Below are positions 8,352 through 14,544 of a stretch of 32,076 nucleotides of DNA, piece after piece; the stretch's first letter is position 1, and every line of letters begins with the position of its first letter. The translations under genes were made by a program, and so were the position numbers. Below the pieces are notes generated by a model. The model was not told where the DNA came from. It saw only the letters and a list, made by a program, of their open reading frames with translations, and did not search any database. Source of the DNA: Bacillota bacterium (lineage in GTDB: Bacteria; Vulcanimicrobiota; JAJTBE01). Location: assembly GCA_021287065.1 (NCBI GenBank), contig JAJTBE010000149.1, forward strand, positions 1 through 32,076, written 5' to 3'.

Positions 8352-9269
8352 CTATCTGCTCCTCCACAGTGACGGAGAGCCAAAACCTTTGTGGTAGTTT
8401 GATATTATGAGTTTTTCCACATGCAGAATATCCTCTGGTTTGAGGTTGTTCTGTTCGATTTCCGCTTCAAATTCCCGGACATTTTTCGGTAGTATTCCGG
8501 TGCTGTGGACATCACAGAAGTTTAAAATAAGATCGATTGCAGATCCTATACGGTTGTAGGAAATCCCGATTTCATCCTCTGCGTTATGTCCTTTTTTATA
8601 TCCGGGAGTGGAAGGCTTGGATATTATTCTTTCTGTCAGTTCCGCATCGTATCTGCCAAGCTCTCTTTTGACATGTTCTTTTACTTCCCATTTGTGGAGG
8701 CCGTTTGTGACAAAGAGATCGGAAGTTGTTCCTTTGGTTGAGTATCCGATATATGCTTCGTCAAGGTCTCCGGTGCCGAGGACGAGGAGGTTGTCTGCAT
8801 TGGCGCGGGCATACATAACGGCATTTCGTATTCTTGAAACTGTATTGCCGTATATTGAATCAGCGGAGACAGGATTGACGGTGTTTATAAAAACATTGAC
8901 AATAGGTTCTATGTCTATGGTCTGGGCTGGAAGCTGAAGGACTTCGATTATTTTCCGGGCGTCTGCAGCATCCTCACCGTTAGTTCCTGAAGGGATCATA
9001 AGGGCAATGGTTTTATCCGGCGCAGCATCTTTTGCAAGAAGTGCTCCCAGTGTTGAATCGACTCCCCCTGACACGCCTATGACAATGCCTCTGGCACCTG
9101 TAGTTTCAATCTGTTGTTTTGTCCATTCCACCATCAGTCTGTATGCTTCAGGAGAGGATAAATCGTCGAGATTATACCATTCATCTTCTATCTTCCTGAT
9201 TTCCGTCAGTTTTTCTTCTCTTATTGCCATTCTTTCCAGAAGTGTTCTGCTTGTTTCCCAGTTGCTCAT
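8352..9269 (-). CDS. nadE: NAD+ synthetase, ammonia-dependent type
   Basis: A 305-residue cytoplasmic enzyme that converts deamido-NAD to NAD using ATP, the last step of NAD synthesis. The PP-loop SGGVDS is at 67-72. GTGDLDEAYIGYSTKGTTSD and the later RIISKPSTPGYKKGHNAEDEIG segment match the ATP and deamido-NAD sites. It lacks the N-terminal nitrilase (glutaminase) domain of longer NadE proteins, so ammonia or a separate glutaminase must supply nitrogen. An N-terminal extension of about 40 residues precedes the core. GGAGG lies 5-6 bases before the ATG. The start is only 18 bp past a terminator hairpin of the upstream repeat-protein gene, so nadE needs read-through or a promoter inside that gene. 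Confidence 0.92.
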   Translation of the reverse strand: MSNWETSRTLLERMAIREEKLTEIRKIEDEWYNLDDLSSPEAYRLMVEWTKQQIETTGARGIVIGVSGGVDSTLGALLAKDAAPDKTIALMIPSGTNGEDAADARKIIEVLQLPAQTIDIEPIVNVFINTVNPVSADSIYGNTVSRIRNAVMYARANADNLLVLGTGDLDEAYIGYSTKGTTSDLFVTNGLHKWEVKEHVKRELGRYDAELTERIISKPSTPGYKKGHNAEDEIGISYNRIGSAIDLILNFCDVHSTGILPKNVREFEAEIEQNNLKPEDILHVEKLIISNYHKGFGSPSLWRSR

Positions 9270-9287
9270 AGATTCCTCCGAAAATCA

Positions 9288-9315
9288 AAAGGACATTTAC
9301 TGAAAAATGCCCTTT
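9288..9315 (-). terminator. Terminator of the 11-residue-repeat protein gene
   Basis: Read on the minus strand, AAAGG-CATTT arms pair with AAATG-CCTTT (one mismatch, 6-base loop), followed by TGATTTT. The T-tract is weak, so partial read-through into nadE is plausible. Confidence 0.6.
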
Positions 9316-9324
9316 ATTAAAATT

Positions 9325-9942
9325 TTATTTGCCTCTTGGTCTTTTCGCCGATCCCTTGCCTGATGAGGTGGTGGGCTTTGCCGAACCTTTGCCTGATGAG
9401 GTGGTGGGTTTTGCTGATCCCTTGCCTGATGAGGTAGTGGGCTTTGCTGATCCCTTGCCTGATGTGGTTGTGGGTTTTGCTGATCCCTTGCCTGATGAGG
9501 TTGTGGGTTTTGCTGATCCCTTGCCTGATGAGGTTGTAGGTTTTGCTGATCCTTTGCCTGATGAGGTTGTGGGTTTTGCTGATCCCTTGCCTGATGAGGT
9601 TGTGGGTTTTGATGATCCTTTGCCTGATGAGGTTGTGGGTTTTGATGATCCCTTGCCTGATGAGGTGGTGGGTTTTGATGATCCCTTACCTGATGAAGTT
9701 GAGGGTTTTGCTGAGCCTTTGCCTGAGCTGCTTCCTTTTCCTGATTTTGATACTAAAGCTGCTGCAGTGTTTTTGAAGAAATTTTTGGCTTTATCAATCA
9801 GTTGTGATAATTCACTTTTCTGTTCTGATGAAAAAGAGTCTTTTACTGCTGTCTGTTCATTTGCTGCTGCTGATGTGCCAAGCTTTCTGGCTGAGTCCGG
9901 AGTAACCGGAAAATTGTTGTTAGTCCTGCCTATACCGTCCAT
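9325..9942 (-). CDS. Low-complexity protein with 11-residue Ser/Gly/Lys/Pro/Thr repeats
   Basis: A 205-residue protein of no recognised family. Residues 1-22 carry a motif (MDGIGR, then TPDSARK) also found in the 59-residue protein at 11742-11921. Residues 40-65 form an amphipathic helix (SELSQLIDKAKNFFKN). From residue 74 there are eleven full copies of GKGS(S/A)KPTTSS and a final partial copy ending RPRGK. The tail is highly basic and surely disordered. There is no signal peptide or membrane segment. AGGAGG lies 5 bases before the ATG, and a near-consensus promoter gives a leader of only about 20 nt, so strong expression is expected. DNA or RNA binding, polyanion binding or a surface/matrix role are all possible; none is shown. 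Confidence 0.8.
   Translation of the reverse strand: MDGIGRTNNNFPVTPDSARKLGTSAAANEQTAVKDSFSSEQKSELSQLIDKAKNFFKNTAAALVSKSGKGSSSGKGSAKPSTSSGKGSSKPTTSSGKGSSKPTTSSGKGSSKPTTSSGKGSAKPTTSSGKGSAKPTTSSGKGSAKPTTSSGKGSAKPTTTSGKGSAKPTTSSGKGSAKPTTSSGKGSAKPTTSSGKGSAKRPRGK
9340..9723 (-). repeat. 33-bp coding minisatellite
   Basis: About eleven tandem 33-bp units encode the 11-residue repeat. The units are nearly identical, differing mostly at the Ser/Ala codon and at synonymous positions, which points to recent expansion or ongoing homogenisation. Because 33 is divisible by three, the opposite strand also stays open. Confidence 0.9.
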
Positions 9943-9969
9943 CTTAACCTCCTGTCATATCTTTAATTT

Positions 9970-9998
9970 ATTATAACAAAATCGAATATTTGTATCAA
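9970..9998 (-). promoter_or_regulatory. Sigma70-type promoter of the repeat-protein gene
   Basis: On the minus strand: -35 TTGATA (9993-9998), a 17-bp spacer, and -10 TATAAT (9970-9975). The -10 box lies 28 bp before the start codon. The layout matches the promoters at 11951-11979 and 12861-12889. Confidence 0.85.
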
Positions 9999-10018
9999 TT
10001 GAAAAGAAGAGCCCGGAT

Positions 10019-10035
10019 GTAAACATGTTGTTAAC
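10019..10035. promoter_or_regulatory. Conserved upstream element, copy 1
   Basis: The plus-strand sequence gtaaacatgttgttaac contains the overlapping palindromes AACATGTT and GTTAAC. It starts 21 bp beyond the -35 box, exactly as in copy 2 at 12000-12016. A regulator site, probably for an activator at this distance, is inferred. Confidence 0.6.
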
Positions 10036-10139
10036 AAATAATGATTTATGTGTTTATAGAGATAGTGTGAAAACTATGTTTTTCAAAACTCCAAACCTAT
10101 TTTAATACCGAATGTGGTAGTTACTCGCTAAACCAGTTG

Positions 10140-10400
10140 CACTCATCTGTAAGCTCGACGCGGACCCGCCGGTCCGCCCAAAACGCAAACCTGTTCCACC
10201 ATCAAACCCTAAAACCGCAATCTGGGCAAATATCTGCCGGATTGCAGGCGTCCCGCCTGCCCTAAAACAAACCGCCAACCGCCAGCAAACCCCTCCTCCT
10301 ACAGTCGTTGGCCAAGCATGTGGTTATTTGGTTTGCTGGCGGTTGGAAGGAGGTTGTTGCGGGAGAGCACATTGGCTCTCCCCTACAGGAATTCCTATAT
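10140..10400. repeat. Repeat family R2 composite with hairpins
   Basis: Non-coding. It contains a GCGGACC/GGTCCGC hairpin (10160-10177), a gcaggcgtcccgcctgc palindromic segment (about 10248-10264), a perfect 17-bp inverted repeat (10275-10291 with 10330-10346, 38-base loop), and a gggagagc/gctctccc hairpin (10361-10382). Each element recurs in the 22.1-22.8 kb block, some on the other strand. Confidence 0.8.
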
Positions 10401-10479
10401 CGATTGAAGTTTGTGTCGATATGCAGAAAACGGAATTAAAGAGGGCAGAAAAATGATGTACTGAAAGTTTTTGCCGGAA

Positions 10480-11365
10480 GGGTTTGGGAAACCGGCTTTT
10501 TCAAAAAGCGGTTTCTCAAAAAAAGATTCATAACCATTCGCCCAGCTCCCGGAGAAAACTTTTTGAAAAAAGTTTCCTCGCGCCCGCCCTGCGGGCAGGC
10601 ACCCGCCATCCCAAAACTTTTGAATTGGGGGACCGACCAGAGACCTTGGGGTTAGGGGACCGACGGGGAGTTGGGGACCCTCAGAGGGAACCACGCTTTT
10701 TTGGAAAAGCGAGGTTACCCTCCGAACCTCCCTCCTTGAAAAACAGGAGTATTGGGGATTGGGATTGGAGTGGTTTTTTGCTAATTCAGTGGTATTGAGG
10801 TTAAGGGGACCTACCGGGGGGGGTAGAGGCAATGTCCAGGAATTAAGGCATGGATATGTCTGATCGCTCACGAGAATTATAGCCGTTTGCCAAGCTCCCG
10901 GAGAAAACTTTTTGAAAAAAGTTTCCTCCGGACCTCCATCCCAAAACTTTTGAATTGGGGGACCGACCAGGGACCGTGGGGTTTGGGGACCGACGGGGAG
11001 TTGGGGACCCTCAGAGGGAACCACGCTTTTTTGGAAAAGCGAGGTTACCTTCCGAACCTCCCTCCTTGAAAAACAAGAAAATTGGGGATTGGGATTGGAG
11101 TGGTTTTTTGCTAATTCAGTGGTATTGAGGTTAAGGGGACCTACCGGGAGGTAGAGGCAATGTCCAGGAATTAAGGCATGGATTTGTCTGATCGCTCACG
11201 AAAATTATAACCGTTTGCCAAGCTCCCGGAGAAAACTTTTTGAAAAAAGTTTCCTCCGGACCTCCTTCCCAAAACTTTTGAATTGGGGGACCGACCAGGG
11301 ATCGTGGGGTTTGGGGACCGACGGGGAGTTGGGGACCGTCAGAGGGAACCACGCTTTTTTACAAA
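10480..11365 (+). repeat. Tandem array of repeat family R1
   Basis: Two full units (10544-10892, 349 bp; 10893-11220, 328 bp) and a partial third (11221-11365) follow a 60-bp lead that itself folds (AAACC/GGTTT arms with T and A runs, 10489-10514). The second unit lacks a GC-rich block of about 21 bp (gcgcccgccctgcgggcagg) present in the first. Each unit has a gaaaacttttt/aaaaaagtttcc hairpin and a cgctttttt/aaaagcg hairpin. The open frames inside change frame between copies and are not genes. Confidence 0.9.
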
Positions 11366-11741
11366 AAGGCACAAAAAAAATGGTTTGCCGGTAGAGATGG
11401 GTTTCACATGTTTTATTTGTTCGCTTCCGGAATATCCATTGGAAAACAGTATGAGGGAGAAGCTATTGATGTTAAGTTGGAGGTTTGGTAATAAAAATAA
11501 AAAAGGGCATTTTATGCCCCGTTTACTTATTGTCTGATTTCTATCCGGTTTCTGACTCAATTCCATTCTTACAAAATATCTGCTATATTGACGGGGTTGC
11601 TTTACCCATATACAACCGGGATCCGCAAATTTCCACTTATAGCAATTGTTTCAGTTAATTGACATCAGATGGTTGCCTTGCCACTTATCTTTTTATTCCT
11701 GTACCGATAACTCATTTTGCAGAATCATAACTCAGCAAAAA
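11366..11741. other. Non-coding stretch 3' of the 59-residue protein gene
   Basis: No gene is supported. The only clear signal is the minus-strand terminator at 11505-11519, which leaves about 220 nt between the stop at 11742 and the terminator, either as a long 3' untranslated region or as a place for a small RNA. Short open frames on either strand lack ribosome sites. Confidence 0.5.
11505..11519 (-). terminator. Rho-independent terminator
   Basis: GGGCA/TGCCC arms with a 5-base loop. On the minus strand a long T-rich run (TTTTTTATTTTTATT) follows, a good intrinsic terminator for the transcript coming from 11921. Confidence 0.75.
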
Positions 11742-11921
11742 TTACTCTGAATCTGCATCTTTATTATCTGTCTCTGCAGGAATCCCGGAGATATTATGTT
11801 CTGTTTCCAGCTTGAATGTTTCTGTTTGTGGCTGCTGGTTTACTCCGTTTTTAAAAGTGGGCTTTCTGGCAGATTGAGGATTTGGCGTGAGGCAAATGCT
11901 TGATCTGTTTATTTTATCCAT
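11742..11921 (-). CDS. 59-residue protein sharing an N-terminal motif with the repeat protein
   Basis: A small gene of unknown function. The product begins MDKINRSSICLTPNPQSARK and continues with a polar, Gln/Glu/Thr-rich, probably disordered chain ending DADSE. Its first 20 residues align without gaps to those of the 9325-9942 product (MD-I-R ... TP-SARK). It has no signal peptide or membrane segment. That it is expressed is supported by GGGGG five bases before the ATG, a near-consensus promoter at 11951-11979, the conserved upstream element at 12000-12016, and a terminator downstream. The shared start and shared promoter suggest a duplicated 5' unit joined to different tails, or a common N-terminal targeting or binding signal. 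Confidence 0.7.
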   Translation of the reverse strand: MDKINRSSICLTPNPQSARKPTFKNGVNQQPQTETFKLETEHNISGIPAETDNKDADSE

Positions 11922-11950
11922 AATTACCCCCTTTTTTTATGTATGAATTT

Positions 11951-11979
11951 ATTATACCAAAAGTGGAAATATGTATCAA
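11951..11979 (-). promoter_or_regulatory. Sigma70-type promoter of the 59-residue protein gene
   Basis: On the minus strand: TTGATA (11974-11979), a 17-bp spacer, and TATAAT (11951-11956), 30 bp before the start codon. The boxes and much of the spacer are the same as at 9970-9998. Confidence 0.85.
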
Positions 11980-11999
11980 TCAGTTCGACTGATTTTTCT

Positions 12000-12016
12000 G
12001 TGAACATGTTGTTAAC
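12000..12016. promoter_or_regulatory. Conserved upstream element, copy 2
   Basis: The sequence gtgaacatgttgttaac differs from copy 1 at one base and starts 21 bp beyond the -35 box. Confidence 0.6.
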
Positions 12017-12136
12017 ATGTAATACAATGAGAAAATATCTACTGTATGACAGAAGATATCATTATGGTATATAGATGGAATGACAATGTGCATCCATAAA
12101 GTCTGAAAAATGGTATCAGAAAACCAATATAAAAAA

Positions 12137-12160
12137 ACAGACGGGTTATAACCCATCTGT
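12137..12160 (-). terminator. Terminator of the Met/His-rich protein gene
   Basis: ACAGA-GGGTTA/TAACCC-TCTGT stem with one mismatch and essentially no loop spacer; on the minus strand TTTTTTTAT follows. It lies 27 bp past the stop at 12188. Confidence 0.8.
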
Positions 12161-12187
12161 TTATGATATTTCAACCTTGTGTGAGGC

Positions 12188-12829
12188 TTAGAATTTCAGA
12201 AGTCCGAGTCCGAGTCCGGCGCCCATTCCGAGTCCTTCGCCGAATCCCTCTGCTATTTTCTCAAAGAAATTGCTCTTGTGGTGTTTGCCATGTTCGCCAT
12301 GATGCTTGCCATGTTGGCCGTGGTGACCTTCGGGTCCGTGAGGTCCGTGGGGTCCGCCAAACGGGGGCTGCATTCCCTGCATACCGGGAGCCATTCCGAG
12401 GCCGGGCATTCCACCCATCATTCCCATTCCGCCCATCTGGCCCATACCACCCATCATGCCCATCTGACCCATTGATCCCTGCATCATGTTCATCATTCCG
12501 CTCATCATCTGCATCATACCCATCATCTGCTGGGGATTGGATCCACCCATCTGGCCCATTCCGCCCATCATTCCGGGTACCATTCCCATACCTGCTCCGC
12601 AGCCGACTCCCATTGAGCCGAAGCCGCCGCCACCCATAAGGGGATGGAAGAAGTTGGAGTTGCCGCCCATCATGCATTCCTGTGAAAGTGATGACATATC
12701 GCTGCCCATTCCGATTGACATTCCCATTGAAAGGCCGGGGAGTGATATTCCTGATGACATGCTGAGGCCGCTGTTGCCGCCTATGTTAAGACTGCTGCTG
12801 ATTCCAAATCCCATTCCAAGTATGTTCAT
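12188..12829 (-). CDS. Met/Gly-rich protein with His-rich segment
   Basis: A 213-residue protein of no recognised family, with about 41 Met and 11 His. Residues 1-60 are Ser/Gly/Met-rich. Residues 70-155 are dominated by MGGM, GMMQ and GQMG runs. Residues 158-185 form a His/Gly/Lys-rich stretch (HGPHGPEGHHGQHGKHH). The end (187-213) is an amphipathic helix starting NFFEKIAEGF, then a Gly/Leu tail. There is no signal peptide. Met and His clusters are the usual ligands for copper(I), silver or nickel, so metal storage or buffering is possible, but a structural or phase-separating role fits equally well. GGAGG lies 7 bases before the ATG. It shares promoter layout with the two low-complexity genes downstream. 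Confidence 0.75.
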   Translation of the reverse strand: MNILGMGFGISSSLNIGGNSGLSMSSGISLPGLSMGMSIGMGSDMSSLSQECMMGGNSNFFHPLMGGGGFGSMGVGCGAGMGMVPGMMGGMGQMGGSNPQQMMGMMQMMSGMMNMMQGSMGQMGMMGGMGQMGGMGMMGGMPGLGMAPGMQGMQPPFGGPHGPHGPEGHHGQHGKHHGEHGKHHKSNFFEKIAEGFGEGLGMGAGLGLGLLKF

Positions 12830-12860
12830 AGTGAAACCTCCAAAAATTTATGTTGATATA

Positions 12861-12889
12861 ATTCTATCATGAGATCCTTGCTAAGTAAA
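12861..12889 (-). promoter_or_regulatory. Sigma70-type promoter of the Met/His-rich protein gene
   Basis: On the minus strand: TTTACT (12884-12889), a 17-bp spacer, and TAGAAT (12861-12866), 32 bp before the start codon. It is weaker than the other two promoters but has the same geometry. Confidence 0.6.
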
Positions 12890-12910
12890 GACTTTAGGGA
12901 AATTTATGAG

Positions 12911-12974
12911 GTAAACATTTTGTTAAAGATGTAAAAAATATCAGCAAAATTGTTAACAAGTTGGTAACATGTTA
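12911..12974. promoter_or_regulatory. Conserved upstream element, copy 3, plus a second site
   Basis: A degenerate copy, gtaaacattttgttaaag (12911-12928), starts 22 bp beyond the -35 box. A second AACATGTT-type site at 12952-12974 reads ttaacaagttggtaacatgttaa and is close to a perfect inverted repeat. Confidence 0.5.
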
Positions 12975-13082
12975 AGGAAAATTTACCAGGAATTTATTGC
13001 ATGAAAGCTGTCAAAGCACGTTGTTATTAATGGGGTTGAGTTTACTTTTTCTTATTGTAAAGAAAAATTTACAAATAAAAAA

Positions 13083-13107
13083 ACAGCATGATCTTTTTAT
13101 TTGCTGT
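13083..13107 (-). terminator. Terminator of the deacetylase gene
   Basis: ACAGCA/TGCTGT arms with a 13-base AT-rich loop, followed on the minus strand by TTTTTTTATTT. It lies 18 bp past the stop. Confidence 0.75.
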
Positions 13108-13125
13108 TTTTGAAGAATTTTGTGG

Positions 13126-13998
13126 TTATTTTAAATCTCTTGCCATCTCATCCATTGTCTGGAATTTATAACCACGTTTTCTGATTTCCTTAATCATCTC
13201 CGGCAGAACATCTATTGTCTGCTGAGGTCCGTCGTGGAGGAGAATAATTCCCCCTGTATCCAGAAAGTCAAGGAATTTGTCCATAATTACTTCCTTGCCT
13301 GGCTGGGCATAATCGCCGGGGTCGTCGGTCCATAAAACCGTTGTGAGGCCCTTTTTCTTAGCGCTATCGGTGACTATATAATCGAAATTACCTCCCGGAG
13401 GTCTGCAGAAGTCCACTTTTATGCCCAGAACCGTTCTTATGGTATTATTACCCATGCGCCATTCTTCATCAATCTGTGCTGGTGTTAGCCTCAGAAGGTT
13501 TTTATGGTTATATGTATGATTAGCAATAAGATGTCCGTCGTCATATATTGCTTTGAGAAGCTGAGGATATTGCTGGCACATTTTTCCAACCACAAAGAAA
13601 GTTGCTTTGACATGATATTTTTTTAATACTGCAAGCAGCTTTTTGGTTGACCAGGGGTGTGGGCCGTCATCGAATGTCAGGGCAACGGCTCTGATATTGG
13701 GATTGCCGTAATATATTTCAGTGTGAGCAATTTTTTCGGATTTTGCCCTTCTGATCTGGTCCTGAAGCTGGTTTAGTTTAATATACATATCATGGTTGAA
13801 TTTCAACATTGCATGATAGTGATTGTTTGCATCTGTCCAGTTGCTCACTGTATATGTCAGAGTGCCTGCAGCATCTCCTATATCTGGTACAAATGAAAGA
13901 GAATTGGAATTGCAACCGCTGAAAAACGCACCGGTTATGATCAGAATTATGGCTAAAACGACTTTTTTCACATTAACATCCTGTAAATATTTGCTCAT
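13126..13998 (-). CDS. Polysaccharide deacetylase (CE4), probable lipoprotein
   Basis: A 290-residue NodB-homology enzyme. All five CE4 motifs are present: TFDDGP (Asp110/111), NHTYNH (His161 and His165, metal ligands), RPPGG (Arg199), WTDDPGDY, and LLHDG (His255). The family removes N-acetyl groups from peptidoglycan, chitin or surface polysaccharide using a divalent metal. The N-terminus is a signal peptide ending FFSGC (Cys29), a plausible lipobox, so the enzyme is probably lipid-anchored outside the inner membrane. The ATG at 13998 has no ribosome site; a GTG at 13971, nine codons later, follows AGGAT and gives a tighter signal peptide. It is preceded by the PASTA gene with a gap of 9-36 bp, suggesting a two-gene cell-wall operon. 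Confidence 0.9.
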   Translation of the reverse strand: MSKYLQDVNVKKVVLAIILIITGAFFSGCNSNSLSFVPDIGDAAGTLTYTVSNWTDANNHYHAMLKFNHDMYIKLNQLQDQIRRAKSEKIAHTEIYYGNPNIRAVALTFDDGPHPWSTKKLLAVLKKYHVKATFFVVGKMCQQYPQLLKAIYDDGHLIANHTYNHKNLLRLTPAQIDEEWRMGNNTIRTVLGIKVDFCRPPGGNFDYIVTDSAKKKGLTTVLWTDDPGDYAQPGKEVIMDKFLDFLDTGGIILLHDGPQQTIDVLPEMIKEIRKRGYKFQTMDEMARDLK

Positions 13999-14007
13999 GT
14001 TATTATA

Positions 14008-14439
14008 CTAATCTGAACCTTTACTCAAGTCAAGATATACAATGCTATCGGGTTTTGAGGATGTTCCGGGGCGGGGACTCTGGAAAGTCACATATCCCTT
14101 TGGGTGTGTTCTTGAATATGCTTCTTTTTGAACCGCCCATTTCAGATCCTGTTCGTCCAGCAGCAATTTTGCTTCTGCAAGGGGGAGTCCGGTTACATTG
14201 GGTATTTCCACAAGGCCGTACCGTTCGCAGTAATTGTCCATAGCATTGAGGAGGTTGTTAATTGTCTGTTCGGGATCATTTATTGCAGGAAATCTCAGGG
14301 AATCCTTACCGTTTATTCTGAATTTCATCATCCCATATGTAAAACCAAACCAGATGATAAACCGTTCCTCTGTTTCGGTTTCCGGCACGATATACAGAAA
14401 TTTTTGTCCTCCGTCGTCAAGCTTGTAAACATGTTTCAT
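14008..14439 (-). CDS. Single PASTA-domain protein
   Basis: A 143-residue protein. The C-terminal part (about 77-140) is one PASTA domain: VEIPNVTGLPLAEAKLLL, then a variable strand, then FQSPRPGTSSKPDSIVYLDL. PASTA domains usually sit outside the cell on PBPs and Ser/Thr kinases and sense muropeptides. Here there is no kinase, no membrane segment and no visible signal peptide. The N-terminal 75 residues form an alpha/beta region I do not recognise. The start is placed at the ATG at 14439 because GGAGAG lies 6 bases upstream; the open frame extends ten codons further to a TTG. It lies just upstream of the deacetylase lipoprotein and divergent from the hydrolase operon. Confidence 0.8.
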   Translation of the reverse strand: MKHVYKLDDGGQKFLYIVPETETEERFIIWFGFTYGMMKFRINGKDSLRFPAINDPEQTINNLLNAMDNYCERYGLVEIPNVTGLPLAEAKLLLDEQDLKWAVQKEAYSRTHPKGYVTFQSPRPGTSSKPDSIVYLDLSKGSD

Positions 14440-14493
14440 AGAAGCTCTCCGTTTTCTCGCAGTTTTCAACAGATATTTATCGGCAGGGTTTTA

Positions 14494-14513
14494 TTTCCTT
14501 CCGCGGAAGGAAA
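14494..14513. promoter_or_regulatory. 20-bp perfect palindrome in a divergent promoter region
   Basis: Perfect 10-bp arms (tttccttccg and its complement) lie midway between the PASTA gene (start 14439) and the hydrolase-like gene (start 14545). It could be an operator for a dimeric regulator or an RNA hairpin in the leader. Confidence 0.45.
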
Positions 14514-14544
14514 GGGAATCATTGATTTTAACATTGGAGCAGGT

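Noticed and set aside
9340-9723. Regular repeats that could be mistaken for a CRISPR array
   Set aside because: The units abut with no unique spacers and encode a protein repeat; there are no cas genes nearby.
9329-9976. Long open frame on the plus strand across the minisatellite
   Set aside because: It is the antisense of the repeat-protein gene. A 33-bp unit keeps every frame open if one unit is, and this frame has no promoter or ribosome site, while the minus-strand gene has both.
10395-11352. Repeated open frames beginning MVPS(E/D)GPQ on the minus strand, and a counterpart at 75-326 on the plus strand
   Set aside because: They start alike because the DNA repeats, but small insertions and deletions shift the frame between copies and no ribosome sites precede them, so there is no sign of selection on protein.
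12163-12872. Several open frames opposite or beside the Met/His-rich gene
   Set aside because: They are products of the biased composition (His/Pro/Ser-rich antisense). The minus-strand gene has the promoter, ribosome site and terminator.
14128-14544. N-terminal extension of the hydrolase-like frame
   Set aside because: It would run opposite the PASTA gene; the ATG at 14545 has a ribosome site and begins a clear signal peptide.
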